Positions 45,729 through 55,455 of a stretch of 64,000 bases of DNA are shown piece after piece. Under the pieces are notes generated by a model. That model saw only the letters and a list, made by a program, of their open reading frames with translations. It made no database searches and had not been told where the DNA came from. The position numbers and the translations under genes are program-made. The stretch is from contig NZ_VFRQ01000011.1 in the NCBI RefSeq assembly GCF_006385705.1, positions 62,001 through 126,000 of the forward strand, written 5' to 3'. Position 1 is the first letter of the stretch. The number at the start of each line of letters is the position of its first letter. The stretch is from Pontibacter mangrovi (GTDB lineage Bacteria; Bacteroidota; Bacteroidia; Cytophagales; Hymenobacteraceae).

Positions 45729-45823
45729 AGTTATAGGGGTTATACTTTGCAGAGCCCAAAAGCACGGCCAAGGGTTGCACGGCTTCTGATTTTTATACTT
45801 TAGTCGACGAAAAACCAGGCGCA

Positions 45824-45869
45824 AAAACAGCGGCGGCTGCCCCTTTGCAAGAGCAGCCGCCGCTGTTTT
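45824..45869 (-). terminator. Strong terminator of valS
   Basis: A perfect 17-bp stem AAAACAGCGGCGGCTGC and its complement around a 12-base loop, then Ts on the minus strand. It lies 17 bases past the valS stop. Confidence 0.88.
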
Positions 45870-45886
45870 ATACTTTTAAAGGCGTG

Positions 45887-48520
45887 TTAAAGCGCTGCCA
45901 AACTTTGCTCGATGGCATGTATCTTCGCCTCGGCATCGGCTTTTTTCTTACGCTCGTTGGCGATCACGGCTTCCGGGGCACCGCTCACGAAACGCTCGTT
46001 GCTCAGCTTTTTATCCACTGAGGCCAGGAAGCCTTTGGTGTACTCCAGCTCCTTGGTCAGGCGCTCGCGCTCGGCGGCCACGTCAATGTTGCCTTCCATT
46101 GGGATGAAGAACTCATCGCCTGCCACGATAAAGCTGATCGCGCCGTCTATACTTTCCTTCACAAACTGAACCTCATTCAGGTTAGCCAGCTTGCGCATCA
46201 CGCCTAAAAACGGTTGGTAATGGTCGTGCTTCATCACCTTGATATACAGGTCCAGCTGCTTGTTGTTCGGGATATTCTTGGAGTTACGGATGTTGCGGAC
46301 AGAACCCACCACGTTCAGCACCACCTCCATCGTCTCGATGATCTGCTTATCGAACTTATCCTTCTTAGGCCACGGCGCCACGATCAGGAATTCCTTATCC
46401 TTGCGCACCTTCAGGTCTTGCCAGATCTCTTCGGTAATGAACGGCATGAACGGATGCAGCACCTTCAGTACCTTCTCCAGGAGTTTCACTGTCTTGTCCA
46501 GCGTCTGCTTGTCGATCGGCTGCTGGTAGGCCGGCTTGATCATCTCCAGGTAGTTAGAGCAGAAGTCGTCCCATACCAGCTTGTACACCGCCAGCAGCGC
46601 ATCCGAAATACGGAACTTGCTGAAGTGGTCCTCTATCTGCACAAAGGCCTCGTTAAAGCGCGAGTCGAACCACTTCACCGCCGTTTCGTTCGGGAACGGT
46701 AGGCTCTCGTCCACCTCCCATCCTTTTATCAGGCGATAGGCATTCCAGATCTTGTTGCTGAAGTTACGGCCCTGCTCCACCAGTTTCTCGTCGAACAGCA
46801 AGTCGTTGCCGGCCGGTGAGCTGAAAAGCATACCCGCACGCACACCGTCGGCACCGTACTGGTCAATCAGGTCCAGCGGATCAGGCGAGTTGCCCAAGGA
46901 CTTCGACATTTTACGGCCCTGCGCGTCGCGCACGATACCAGTCAGGTACACGTTTTTGAACGGCAGCTCGTTGCGGAACTCGTAACCGGCCATGATCATA
47001 CGCGCCACCCAGAAAAACAGGATCTCAGGGGCAGTTACCAGGTCGTTGGTCGGGTAATAGTATAAGATGTCCTTGTTGTCCGGGTCCTTAAAGCCATCAA
47101 ACACCGAGATTGGCCACAGCCACGAAGAGAACCAGGTATCCAGCACGTCCTCGTCCTGGCGCAGGTCCTCAGGCTGAAGGTTTTCGTTGCCGCTTTCTTT
47201 GCGGGCCAGTTTCAGCGCTTCCTCTGCCGTAGTAGCCACCACAAAGGAGCCGTCTGGCAAATAGTAGGCAGGTATCTGCTGGCCCCACCACAGCTGGCGC
47301 GATACGCACCAGTCGCGCACGTTCTCCATCCAGGAGCGGTACATGTTCTTGAACTTGGGCGGGTGCAGGCGGATCTCATCGTTCATCACGGCCTCCAGCG
47401 CGGGCTTGGCCATCTTGTCCATCTTGCAGAACCACTGCATCGACAGGCGCGGCTCAATAACGGCGCCGGTACGCTCCGAGGTCTGCAGCACAGAGGCATA
47501 CTCCTCCACCTTCACCAGCAGGCCGGCTTCTTTCAGGTCCTTCACAATATTGCGGCGGGCCTCAAAGCGATCCTGCCCCACGTACAGCTGCGCCTGCTCG
47601 TTCAGGGAGCCGTCGTCGTTCAGGATGTCGATGGTCGGCAGCTTGTGCTTCTGGCCCAGTTCGTAGTCGTTCAGGTCGTGGGCCGGCGTTACTTTCAGCG
47701 CACCCGTACCAAAATCTATACTTACATACTCATCCAGGATGATCGGAATTACTTTGCCCAGCAACGGAATGCGCACCGATTTTCCGTGTAGGTGGGTATA
47801 GCGCTCGTCGTTCGGGTTCACGGCTACGGCCACGTCGGCCATAATGGTTTCCGGGCGCGAAGTGGCTACGGTAATATAGGTTGGCTCTGCTGCACCATCC
47901 GCCACTACTTCGTAGTTCAGGTGGTACATTTTGGCCATGGTGTCTTTCGGCACCACCTCCTCGTCAGAGAGAGCCGTTTTGCCCTGCGGGTCCCAGTTTA
48001 CCATACGAATACCGCGGTAAATTTGGCCTTTGCGGTACAGGTCCACGAACACCTCGATCACGGCGGCGCTCATGTCGTCTTCCATGGTAAAGCGGGTGCG
48101 GTCCCAATCGCAGGAGGCGCCCAGCTTTTTGAGCTGCTCCAGAATAATGCCGCCATACTTCTCTTTCCACTCCCAGGCATACTTGAGGAACTCCTCGCGG
48201 GTAAGGTCTTTTTTGTTGATGCCTTTTTCCTTGAGCATGGCCACCACCTTGGCCTCCGTGGCGATTGAGGCGTGGTCGGTGCCCGGCACCCAGCAAGCCT
48301 CCTTGCCCTGCATGCGCGCACGGCGGATGAGCACATCCTGGATGGTGTTGTTGAGCATGTGGCCCATGTGCAGCACGCCGGTTACGTTTGGCGGCGGAAT
48401 CACGATGGTGTATGGCTCTTTGCTCGGGTTAGGCTCTGAGTGGAAGAAGCCGCGCTGCATCCAGCTGTCGTACCACTTCTTCTCTACTTCCTTGGGGTTA
48501 TATTTCGTTGAAATCGACAT
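45887..48520 (-). CDS. valS: Valyl-tRNA synthetase
   Basis: 877 residues, the normal length. Class I signature: HIGH as HMGH in [19 protein letters not shown] (residues about 41-59) and KMSKS in [14 protein letters not shown] (about 535). The editing domain contains [20 protein letters not shown] and [17 protein letters not shown]. The C-terminal coiled-coil tRNA-binding arm is present ([20 protein letters not shown]). It charges tRNA-Val and clears misacylated Thr. It is a single gene with its own terminator. Confidence 0.97.
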   Translation of the reverse strand: MSISTKYNPKEVEKKWYDSWMQRGFFHSEPNPSKEPYTIVIPPPNVTGVLHMGHMLNNTIQDVLIRRARMQGKEACWVPGTDHASIATEAKVVAMLKEKGINKKDLTREEFLKYAWEWKEKYGGIILEQLKKLGASCDWDRTRFTMEDDMSAAVIEVFVDLYRKGQIYRGIRMVNWDPQGKTALSDEEVVPKDTMAKMYHLNYEVVADGAAEPTYITVATSRPETIMADVAVAVNPNDERYTHLHGKSVRIPLLGKVIPIILDEYVSIDFGTGALKVTPAHDLNDYELGQKHKLPTIDILNDDGSLNEQAQLYVGQDRFEARRNIVKDLKEAGLLVKVEEYASVLQTSERTGAVIEPRLSMQWFCKMDKMAKPALEAVMNDEIRLHPPKFKNMYRSWMENVRDWCVSRQLWWGQQIPAYYLPDGSFVVATTAEEALKLARKESGNENLQPEDLRQDEDVLDTWFSSWLWPISVFDGFKDPDNKDILYYYPTNDLVTAPEILFFWVARMIMAGYEFRNELPFKNVYLTGIVRDAQGRKMSKSLGNSPDPLDLIDQYGADGVRAGMLFSSPAGNDLLFDEKLVEQGRNFSNKIWNAYRLIKGWEVDESLPFPNETAVKWFDSRFNEAFVQIEDHFSKFRISDALLAVYKLVWDDFCSNYLEMIKPAYQQPIDKQTLDKTVKLLEKVLKVLHPFMPFITEEIWQDLKVRKDKEFLIVAPWPKKDKFDKQIIETMEVVLNVVGSVRNIRNSKNIPNNKQLDLYIKVMKHDHYQPFLGVMRKLANLNEVQFVKESIDGAISFIVAGDEFFIPMEGNIDVAAERERLTKELEYTKGFLASVDKKLSNERFVSGAPEAVIANERKKKADAEAKIHAIEQSLAAL

Positions 48521-48557
48521 CTTGTACTTAGTTAGGCTACTGTGTAAGCTTAATTCG

Positions 48558-48565
48558 CAAAATTA
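48558..48565 (-). promoter_or_regulatory. Candidate -7 box for valS
   Basis: TAATTTTG (TAnnTTTG) on the minus strand, 37 bases before the valS ATG. No -33 TTG is visible. Confidence 0.3.
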
Positions 48566-48599
48566 GGGAATTTTGCTGATTGTTAATTGCGAATTGCAG

Positions 48600-48740
48600 A
48601 TTGTTGTCAGGATCAGGATTTTCTGGATTTCAGGATGCACGGGATTGCCCGTGGCAAAGTTGGAGACGCAAGGTATTGCGTCTCTACAGTAGGTATCGCC
48701 TTCCACCACTCTCATAATCTTCTCCATCCTGAATCTTCAT
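48600..48740. repeat. Dispersed intergenic repeat with 9-bp palindrome
   Basis: Contains GAGACGCAA-GGTA-TTGCGTCTC (48663-48684), a perfect 9-bp inverted repeat followed by TAC. Before it lies TCAGGATTTTCTGGATTTCA and after it CTCCATCCTGAATCTTCA, partly complementary in theme. Both resemble short non-coding repeats common between genes in Bacteroidota, from memory. Confidence 0.55.
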
Positions 48741-48809
48741 AGTTGTTAAAGTATAAACAAAGCATCCCGTCCCTCCTAAAATCTTGTAAATCCTGATGCT
48801 GGTAACAAA

Positions 48810-48836
48810 AAAACCTGCCTTTGCGGGGCAGGTTTT
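48810..48836 (-). terminator. Terminator of ferredoxin gene
   Basis: A perfect 10-bp stem AAAACCTGCC/GGCAGGTTTT, 7-base loop, then TTT on the minus strand. Confidence 0.82.
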
Positions 48837-48858
48837 ATACTTTGATGTTGCTTTATAC

Positions 48859-50339
<1,481 letters not shown>

Positions 50340-50421
50340 TTCCTTAAAAACCAGCGTTAAAACATTGCATTTTAGATAGCGGTTTCCTATATTAGGTCTT
50401 AGTTAAATAAACCAACCGCAC

Positions 50422-50721
50422 ATGGAAACTTATATCAACACTATCCCGATGATGGAGAAGGAGCAGATTCCGACTCTCCGCTTCGGGCAAACTGACGTAC
50501 TCACAGACCCCGAAGCCCGCAAGAAACGCATGTGGGACCTGAACCGCGCCACCTCCCTGGGCAACGTGTACCACGGCAAAGTAGAAATCACCTTCCAGAC
50601 AGCTGATGGCGAGCTGCACCGCGTGGATACCACCGTTTGGGCCGTAGACGACAAATACATGACCCTGAAGGCCGGCTGCGCCATACCCGTTACCTCCATT
50701 ATCGGCATAGAGTTTTTCTAA
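50422..50721 (+). CDS. Uncharacterised 99-residue protein, first of tandem pair
   Basis: 99 residues, no signal or membrane segment. Sequence pattern: IPTLRFGQTDVLTDPEARKK, LNRATSLGNVYHGKVEITFQ, TADGELHRVDTTVWAVDDKY, MTLKAGCAIPVTSIIGIEFF. The central GEL.RV...VW and the last Ile-rich strand look like a small beta-barrel or PilZ-like fold, but I cannot name a family. The next gene (50850-51149) encodes a protein of equal length with the same pattern, so they are tandem duplicates. Confidence 0.75.
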   Translation: METYINTIPMMEKEQIPTLRFGQTDVLTDPEARKKRMWDLNRATSLGNVYHGKVEITFQTADGELHRVDTTVWAVDDKYMTLKAGCAIPVTSIIGIEFF

Positions 50722-50849
50722 AAAGCCACCCTCCTTTTGCAGGTAAGTATACTCTACTTGCTTTTTTTATCCCCATGCCTCACCTGTGTTTAAACAGCAT
50801 TTTTGGCATAATATATGCACTATATATACAGAACCAACTAATACACAAT

Positions 50850-51149
50850 ATGCAAGAACTAAAGAAAAACACCCAACTCATTAACAAAGAACGTATTGCC
50901 ACCCTTAAATTCAGCAAAACAGACGTGCTGCAGGACCCTGATGCCAAAAGCCGACGCTATTACGCCGCCAACCGCGCCACTATCCTGAGCAACACCTTCC
51001 GCACGAAGTCCATGATCACGTTTAAGACGGATACCGGTGAGCTGAAGCGCGTAGAAGCAGCGCTGTGGGGCCTCGACAAAGACTTTGTACTGCTACGATC
51101 AGGTATGTTCTTGCCGATCAGGTCGATTCTTGAGATCAATTACTGTTAG
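50850..51149 (+). CDS. Uncharacterised 99-residue protein, second of tandem pair
   Basis: 99 residues from the ATG at 50850; the frame opens at 50637, overlapping the previous gene, but similarity to the paralogue starts at MQELKKN. Aligned pattern with the first copy: IATLKFSKTDVLQDPDAKSR, NRATILSNTFRTKSMITFKT, DTGELKRVEAALWGLDKDFV, LRSGMFLPIRSILEINYC. About 40 percent of positions look identical by eye. The 128-base spacer contains an AT-rich segment that could hold its own promoter. Function unknown. Confidence 0.75.
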   Translation: MQELKKNTQLINKERIATLKFSKTDVLQDPDAKSRRYYAANRATILSNTFRTKSMITFKTDTGELKRVEAALWGLDKDFVLLRSGMFLPIRSILEINYC

Positions 51150-51201
51150 TATATGAAACCCAAACCATCGCCCCGGATACATTTTATTAAGTATAAAGTA
51201 T

Positions 51202-51234
51202 AACAGCTTGCCCAGACCACCTGAGCAAGCTGTT
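51202..51234 (+). terminator. Terminator after the tandem pair
   Basis: A perfect 10-bp stem AACAGCTTGC/GCAAGCTGTT with a 13-base loop and following Ts. Confidence 0.82.
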
Positions 51235-51260
51235 TTTGTTTTAGGGCAATGCTATAAGGC

Positions 51261-52115
51261 TTATATCCGGTCCAGCACTTTTACGATGAGGCTATCGATC
51301 ACCTCCTCCGCATTTTCGGCGAACTGCTGCGTGACGCGGTTGGCCACAATGGCGTTGAGGGATAACATGTCGTGGCCCAGGATGCGGCCCATGCTGTAGT
51401 AACCGGCTGTCTCCATCTCAAAGTTGGTGAGCATGTACGCATTGTGGCGGAAATCCTGGTAGGTCTGCAGCAAAGCTTGGTTGCGCAGGCCGCCGCGCAG
51501 CACGCGGCCCTGCGGCGCGTAAAAGCCGGGGCAAGTCAGGGTATTGCCGGGCACCATGTCATAAGCGATCTTTTGGATGAGGCGTTGTGCGCCTGAAACG
51601 CAGTATGGCCGAAAGCCCAGCCCTAGCTCCTGCTGCAGCTTAGCCGTGATGATTTGCTCCTCCTCCGTCTGCTCCAGCGGGTAGAACTGCATCAGCGTAT
51701 CCAGGCCTATACTTGTGTGCGAGGCCAGGTGGCTGCCCAGCGGCACTGTTTCCTGCAACGAGCCGGAGGTACCAATACGCACGATGCTCAGCTTGATCTT
51801 CTCCTCGTTTACCTCGCGGCTGCGGAAGTCGATGTTCACCAGCGCGTCCAGCTCGTTCATCAGAATATCAATGTTGTCGGTGCCCATACCTGTGGAGATC
51901 ACCGTGAGGCGCTTGCCTTTGTAGTAGCCGGTGTGGGTCACGAACTCGCGCTTGGCCACCTGCACTTCCATCTCATCAAAATACTTGCTCACCTTAGCCA
52001 CGCGCTCCGGGTCGCCTACGGTTATAATGGTGTCGGAAATGTGCTCGGGCAGCAGGTTGAGGTGGTATACCGTGCCGTTCGGGTTTATGATCAGTTCTGA
52101 TTCTGGGATTGCCAT
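51261..52115 (-). CDS. Nucleoside phosphorylase, uridine/purine type
   Basis: 284 residues. Family (PNP_UDP_1) signatures: ISDTIITVGDPERVAKVSKY near the N-terminus, TVISTGMGTDNIDILMNEL, SIVRIGTSGSLQETVPLGSH (phosphate-binding) and LTNFEMETAGYYSMGRILGH (ribose-binding Met-Glu pair). It cleaves a nucleoside with phosphate to base and ribose 1-phosphate; uridine phosphorylase is the best guess but purines cannot be excluded. It is convergent with the tandem 99-residue genes. Confidence 0.93.
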   Translation of the reverse strand: MAIPESELIINPNGTVYHLNLLPEHISDTIITVGDPERVAKVSKYFDEMEVQVAKREFVTHTGYYKGKRLTVISTGMGTDNIDILMNELDALVNIDFRSREVNEEKIKLSIVRIGTSGSLQETVPLGSHLASHTSIGLDTLMQFYPLEQTEEEQIITAKLQQELGLGFRPYCVSGAQRLIQKIAYDMVPGNTLTCPGFYAPQGRVLRGGLRNQALLQTYQDFRHNAYMLTNFEMETAGYYSMGRILGHDMLSLNAIVANRVTQQFAENAEEVIDSLIVKVLDRI

Positions 52116-52137
52116 TTCTATAGATGATAGACTCTAG

Positions 52138-52206
52138 ACATTAGATTTTAGACTCCTGAAGTGATAAATAGAAAACGTAATCTATTATCTAGCATCTAAA
52201 ATCTAA
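52138..52206. repeat. Long-armed inverted repeat upstream of phosphorylase gene
   Basis: TTAGATTTTAGA (52141-52152) and TCTAAAATCTAA (52195-52206) are perfectly complementary 12-mers separated by 42 bases. The flanking sequence is composed of similar TCTAGA/TAGAT words. It is non-coding and probably a dispersed intergenic repeat; its closeness to the phosphorylase start could also make it part of that gene's leader. Confidence 0.6.
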
Positions 52207-52227
52207 CATCCAGATTATTAAAAACAC

Positions 52228-52259
52228 GAAAAGCGTGGCTGTTTGAGCACACGCTTTTC
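52228..52259 (-). terminator. Terminator of trhO
   Basis: A perfect 10-bp stem GAAAAGCGTG/CACGCTTTTC with a 12-base loop; on the minus strand GTGTTTTTAA follows. Confidence 0.72.
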
Positions 52260-52276
52260 TGAGCTTTAGAGAATAC

Positions 52277-53245
52277 TTACACTTGTACGTCAGTTTTCTT
52301 TTTGCGGTTGAACCCTTTGAGCGGATTGTAGCCGTTCATCTCTTTCTGGTAGTAGCCAGTGCCGTCGTAGGGGCGTTTCTCCGGGTGCTCCTTGCACTCC
52401 GTAGAGCAGGCGCCGTCCAGTTCCCAGCCGCACTTCTCGCAGATGGCCACGTGCAGGTTGCACACCGGGTTGGCGCAGTTCACCATACGGTCGTTCGGGG
52501 TGCCGCATACGTGGCAGGTAGAGATTACGGTCGGGTTCACGCTGTTCACGTCTACGGCCACGCGGTTATCAAACACGTAGCACTTGCCCTCAAAATCCTC
52601 GCCGCCGGCCTCTTTGCCATACTTTATAATGCCGCCGTGCAGCTGGTACACGTCCTCAAAACCTTGCTCCAGCAAAAAGGCGCTTGCCTTCTCGCACTTG
52701 ATGCCGCCGGTGCAGTAGGTCAGTATCTTCTTGTCCTTGAACTTCTCCTTCAGCTCATCGATCTTCTCCGGAAACTCCCGGAAGTTCTCGATATCCAGCG
52801 TGACGGCGTTCTTGAAGCGGCCCACGGTGTACTCATAGTCGGAGCGCATATCCACTACCACCACGTCCTCGCGGTCTTTCATTTCCCTGAACTCCTTCGG
52901 GGCCAGGTGCTTGCCAGTGCGCACGTTCGGGTCGAGGTGCAGTAAGCCGGAGTGCACGATCTCGGCTTTGATGCGCACATGCAGCTTGGCAAACGCGTGC
53001 TTGTCCGACTCGTCCACCTTAAAGTCGATCTTGGCGAAGCGCGGGTCGGCGTGCAGGGCCGCCATATACTTGTCGCAGTCTTCTTTCAGGCCGGACACGG
53101 TGCCGTTCAGGCCCTCTTTGGAAATAATAATGCGGCCGAGCAGATTCAGCTCCAGGCACAGTAAATGATGCTGCTCACGAAACGCCTCCGGATCCTCGAT
53201 CGGCGTGTAGCAATAGTACAGTAATATGCTGTAGGGTTTGTTCAT
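52277..53245 (-). CDS. trhO: tRNA uridine(34) hydroxylase TrhO, rhodanese-like
   Basis: 322 residues. TrhO (YceA) forms 5-hydroxyuridine at the tRNA wobble position with O2. An N-terminal ferredoxin-like UPF0176 domain (CLELNLLGRIIISKEGLNGT) is followed by a rhodanese domain (about 120-220) with the active Cys in ILTYCTGGIKCEKASAFLLE, and then a cysteine-rich C-terminal segment (CHVCGTPNDRMVNCANPVC, ICEKCGWELDGACSTECKEH) that is usual in this family. The length is normal. It ends with a basic tail. Confidence 0.94.
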   Translation of the reverse strand: MNKPYSILLYYCYTPIEDPEAFREQHHLLCLELNLLGRIIISKEGLNGTVSGLKEDCDKYMAALHADPRFAKIDFKVDESDKHAFAKLHVRIKAEIVHSGLLHLDPNVRTGKHLAPKEFREMKDREDVVVVDMRSDYEYTVGRFKNAVTLDIENFREFPEKIDELKEKFKDKKILTYCTGGIKCEKASAFLLEQGFEDVYQLHGGIIKYGKEAGGEDFEGKCYVFDNRVAVDVNSVNPTVISTCHVCGTPNDRMVNCANPVCNLHVAICEKCGWELDGACSTECKEHPEKRPYDGTGYYQKEMNGYNPLKGFNRKKKTDVQV

Positions 53246-53280
53246 AACTGCTTAGTTTCTCGCTAAGTGTTAAAATTGAT

Positions 53281-53365
53281 TGTTGAATTGTTTGCTCCTT
53301 CGGAGCTACTGTTTAATTGTTATTTGGCTGCACTGCAGTTTTATCGGTCTCTCAACAATTCAACA
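53281..53365. repeat. Inverted repeat in the spacer upstream of trhO
   Basis: TGTTGAATTGTT (53281-53292) and AACAATTCAACA (53354-53365) are perfect 12-bp complements 61 bases apart, with a small hairpin GCTCCTTCGGAGC (53294-53306) inside. No coding sequence. The design resembles the element at 52138-52206, though the arm sequence differs. Confidence 0.6.
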
Positions 53366-53465
53366 GTTTAGCCATTAAACCATATAAGCCACAAAAGTAT
53401 AAACTGCCGTGCTGCGGCAAAATGACTTTTGTCAGTTCTGTAACAGCCGGGGCAAGTATAAAAGT

Positions 53466-54101
53466 TTACTTTACGGGCGCGGCCGGGTTGCCGAACACCG
53501 TGGCTTTGGCTGGCACGTCGGCCACTACCACAGAACCGGCGCCAATGCGGGCGTTCTTGCCGATCTTCACACCGGACACAACAACAGCACCCGTGCCGAT
53601 AAAAGCCCCGTCTTCTACCACAGCCTCTGCGTTGATGATGGCTCCTGCCCCGATCTCTACATTGCTGCCTACCTGGGCTTTGGTATCCACCAGTGCACGG
53701 GCATGGATCAGGTTGTAATCGCCCACCTTGGCGTTGTTGCTGATGATAGCTCCTGCCCCCACCATGTTGCCATGGCCCAGCCAAGCGTATTCCGACACGG
53801 CGCTAAAGCGATGAATGGCATTTACCGGCACAGCCTTGTAGTCTTCCTTCAGCATTTTGATCAGGCCTTTGCGGGCCGCCGAGTCTTCCACGGCTACAAA
53901 CACGTCGCACGTTTTGCCTACCAGCTTCAGGAACTCGCTGTCTTCGGTTTTACCCATCACCGCCACATTGTTCACCTCCTGCTGCTGCAGCTCCTGGCTG
54001 TCGTCCAGGAAGCAGTACACCATCACGTTGTTGCTGTTAAAGATATCTAATGCGGTGGTACCCAGTTTTTGGGCGCCTACTATGATTACCGGATTTTGCA
54101 T
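53466..54101 (-). CDS. NeuD-like acyltransferase with left-handed beta-helix
   Basis: 211 residues. Residues 1-85 form a Rossmann-like lid (NPVIIVGAQKLGTTALDIFN), and the rest consists of hexapeptide repeats (LGHGNMVGAGAIISNNAKVG, NVEIGAGAIINAEAVVEDGA, FIGTGAVVVSGVKIGKNARI, GAGSVVVADVPAKATVFGNP) that build a trimeric left-handed beta-helix. The His of HRFSAVSEYAWLGHG is a candidate catalytic residue. This layout fits sugar O- or N-acetyltransferases of the NeuD/PglD type used in surface polysaccharide or glycan modification. No glycan cluster is next to it, so the substrate is open. Confidence 0.88.
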   Translation of the reverse strand: MQNPVIIVGAQKLGTTALDIFNSNNVMVYCFLDDSQELQQQEVNNVAVMGKTEDSEFLKLVGKTCDVFVAVEDSAARKGLIKMLKEDYKAVPVNAIHRFSAVSEYAWLGHGNMVGAGAIISNNAKVGDYNLIHARALVDTKAQVGSNVEIGAGAIINAEAVVEDGAFIGTGAVVVSGVKIGKNARIGAGSVVVADVPAKATVFGNPAAPVK

Positions 54102-54122
54102 AAACCTCTCTTAAATAAGGCG

Positions 54123-54130
54123 CAAAGGTA
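54123..54130 (-). promoter_or_regulatory. Candidate -7 box for acyltransferase gene
   Basis: TACCTTTG on the minus strand 21 bases before the ATG at 54101. No clear -33 element. Confidence 0.35.
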
Positions 54131-54159
54131 CAAAAAAGGGCGTGATTTTGAAAGTGTGG

Positions 54160-55455
54160 CTATGAGAGGCGCAACCGCTGCAGCAGGCGCTGTGCATAGG
54201 CGTTTTGCAGCAGCAGGTACACTAAAAAGGGCAGGTACACGATGCGGTAGCGGCTCAGGGTACCGAAGTTTGGCGTAGACAAGCCGATAATCCCGGCCAT
54301 CAAAAGTATAAACACCAGCAGCACGATGTGCAGCAACTCTACTTTTATACTTGCACCTCTCCTGAACGCCGCGGCCACGGCCATACCTGTTAGCAGCAGC
54401 AGCAGCAGGTTCTCCAGCCCGGCCAGCAAGTATAACGGCTTCCAGGACTCCCCGATGAACGGGCGGTAGATGGAACTGAGGGCCGCCTCAGGGTAATGCA
54501 CCGCCATACTTTGCAGCGTTGGCTGCAGCTTACCTAAATCAATGTGCGGGACGTGCTGAGACCGCCGCAGCAGCGAGGTATAGTTGCTCTCCAGGTTCCA
54601 AAGTATAAAATCCGGCTTAAAAACACTTTTCTGCCACATCACCACCAGCACTGCCATACCTGCCAGCACCAGCAACAACAGGAGCTGTGCTTTGAGCGGG
54701 GCCAGTGCCTTTAGGTAGACTTTAAGGCGCTGCACCAGCAGGTAGGCCAGCAACAGCGGCAGCAGCAAAGCAGCGTAAAACAGCTTTATTTTGATGAACA
54801 GGTATACCTGCAGCGGCAACAGCAGCCAAGTCCAAATACTTTGCCTGTAACCGTGCGCCAGCGCCAATGCCGTTCCTACTAGCCAGCACATGCTGCCAAA
54901 CATCACCGGCTCTTTCATCACCCCCGAGCTCCACAGCACCACCGACGGGAAAAACAAAAAAGCCACCACCACCGCCGGTTTATACTTCGGATACACCCGC
55001 GCCAGCACCGCCACCAGCCAGGCTCCTCCCCAAAAACCAAAAAGCGACAACCACAGGTTGTTCAGGTAGTATTGCCCGGCAGTAACCAGGTTCAGCACAC
55101 TTACTAGCTTGATAAAGAAGAAAGAGTTGGTAAAATCGGGAAACTGGGTGAAGGGCAGCGACGCCCTGAAAGCCGCGCTTTCGAACTGGTTCAGGAACAG
55201 TAGCTTCAGGTAATCCTGCGGATGCTGGTGCGCATAGGCCAGCAGCTTCAGGGCTGCTTCATGGTATACATGGGTATCGCTGGGGCCGGCTAAGGTATAG
55301 CGAAACACGGCAAAGCCCAGGGCAATAACCACTTTTAAACCCAGTGCTGGCCAAAAGTATGGCTTTAGGTGCTGCGCCCACGCCTGCCGGGATAGCCACC
55401 AGACAAGCCCGACCAGTAGCAACAGGTTGATGAGGTAAACGAAAAGTATGCTCAC
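54160..55455 (-). CDS. Uncharacterised polytopic membrane protein
   Basis: 431 residues from a GTG start at 55455 that overlaps the stop of the preceding DUF2851 gene by 4 bases (GTGA). About ten to eleven hydrophobic segments are present. A long, partly hydrophilic loop (about 285-330: LRRSQHVPHIDLGKLQPTLQ, MAVHYPEAALSSIYRPFIGE) sits before the last helices. The C-terminus SRYRIVYLPFLVYLLLQNAY recalls polymerases and transferases of surface polysaccharides (Wzy-like or glycosyltransferase-39-like), where an Arg-Tyr-Arg near the end is common, but I cannot assign it. Membrane-bound; function unknown. Confidence 0.8.
   Translation of the reverse strand: MSILFVYLINLLLLVGLVWWLSRQAWAQHLKPYFWPALGLKVVIALGFAVFRYTLAGPSDTHVYHEAALKLLAYAHQHPQDYLKLLFLNQFESAAFRASLPFTQFPDFTNSFFFIKLVSVLNLVTAGQYYLNNLWLSLFGFWGGAWLVAVLARVYPKYKPAVVVAFLFFPSVVLWSSGVMKEPVMFGSMCWLVGTALALAHGYRQSIWTWLLLPLQVYLFIKIKLFYAALLLPLLLAYLLVQRLKVYLKALAPLKAQLLLLLVLAGMAVLVVMWQKSVFKPDFILWNLESNYTSLLRRSQHVPHIDLGKLQPTLQSMAVHYPEAALSSIYRPFIGESWKPLYLLAGLENLLLLLLTGMAVAAAFRRGASIKVELLHIVLLVFILLMAGIIGLSTPNFGTLSRYRIVYLPFLVYLLLQNAYAQRLLQRLRLS

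Larger units (their letters stand above)
48521..48858. other. Intergenic region with repeat sequence
   Basis: 338 bases between valS and the ferredoxin gene. It contains a candidate valS promoter (left), dispersed-repeat sequence around 48600-48740, and the ferredoxin terminator at 48810-48836. No gene is seen. Confidence 0.6.
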
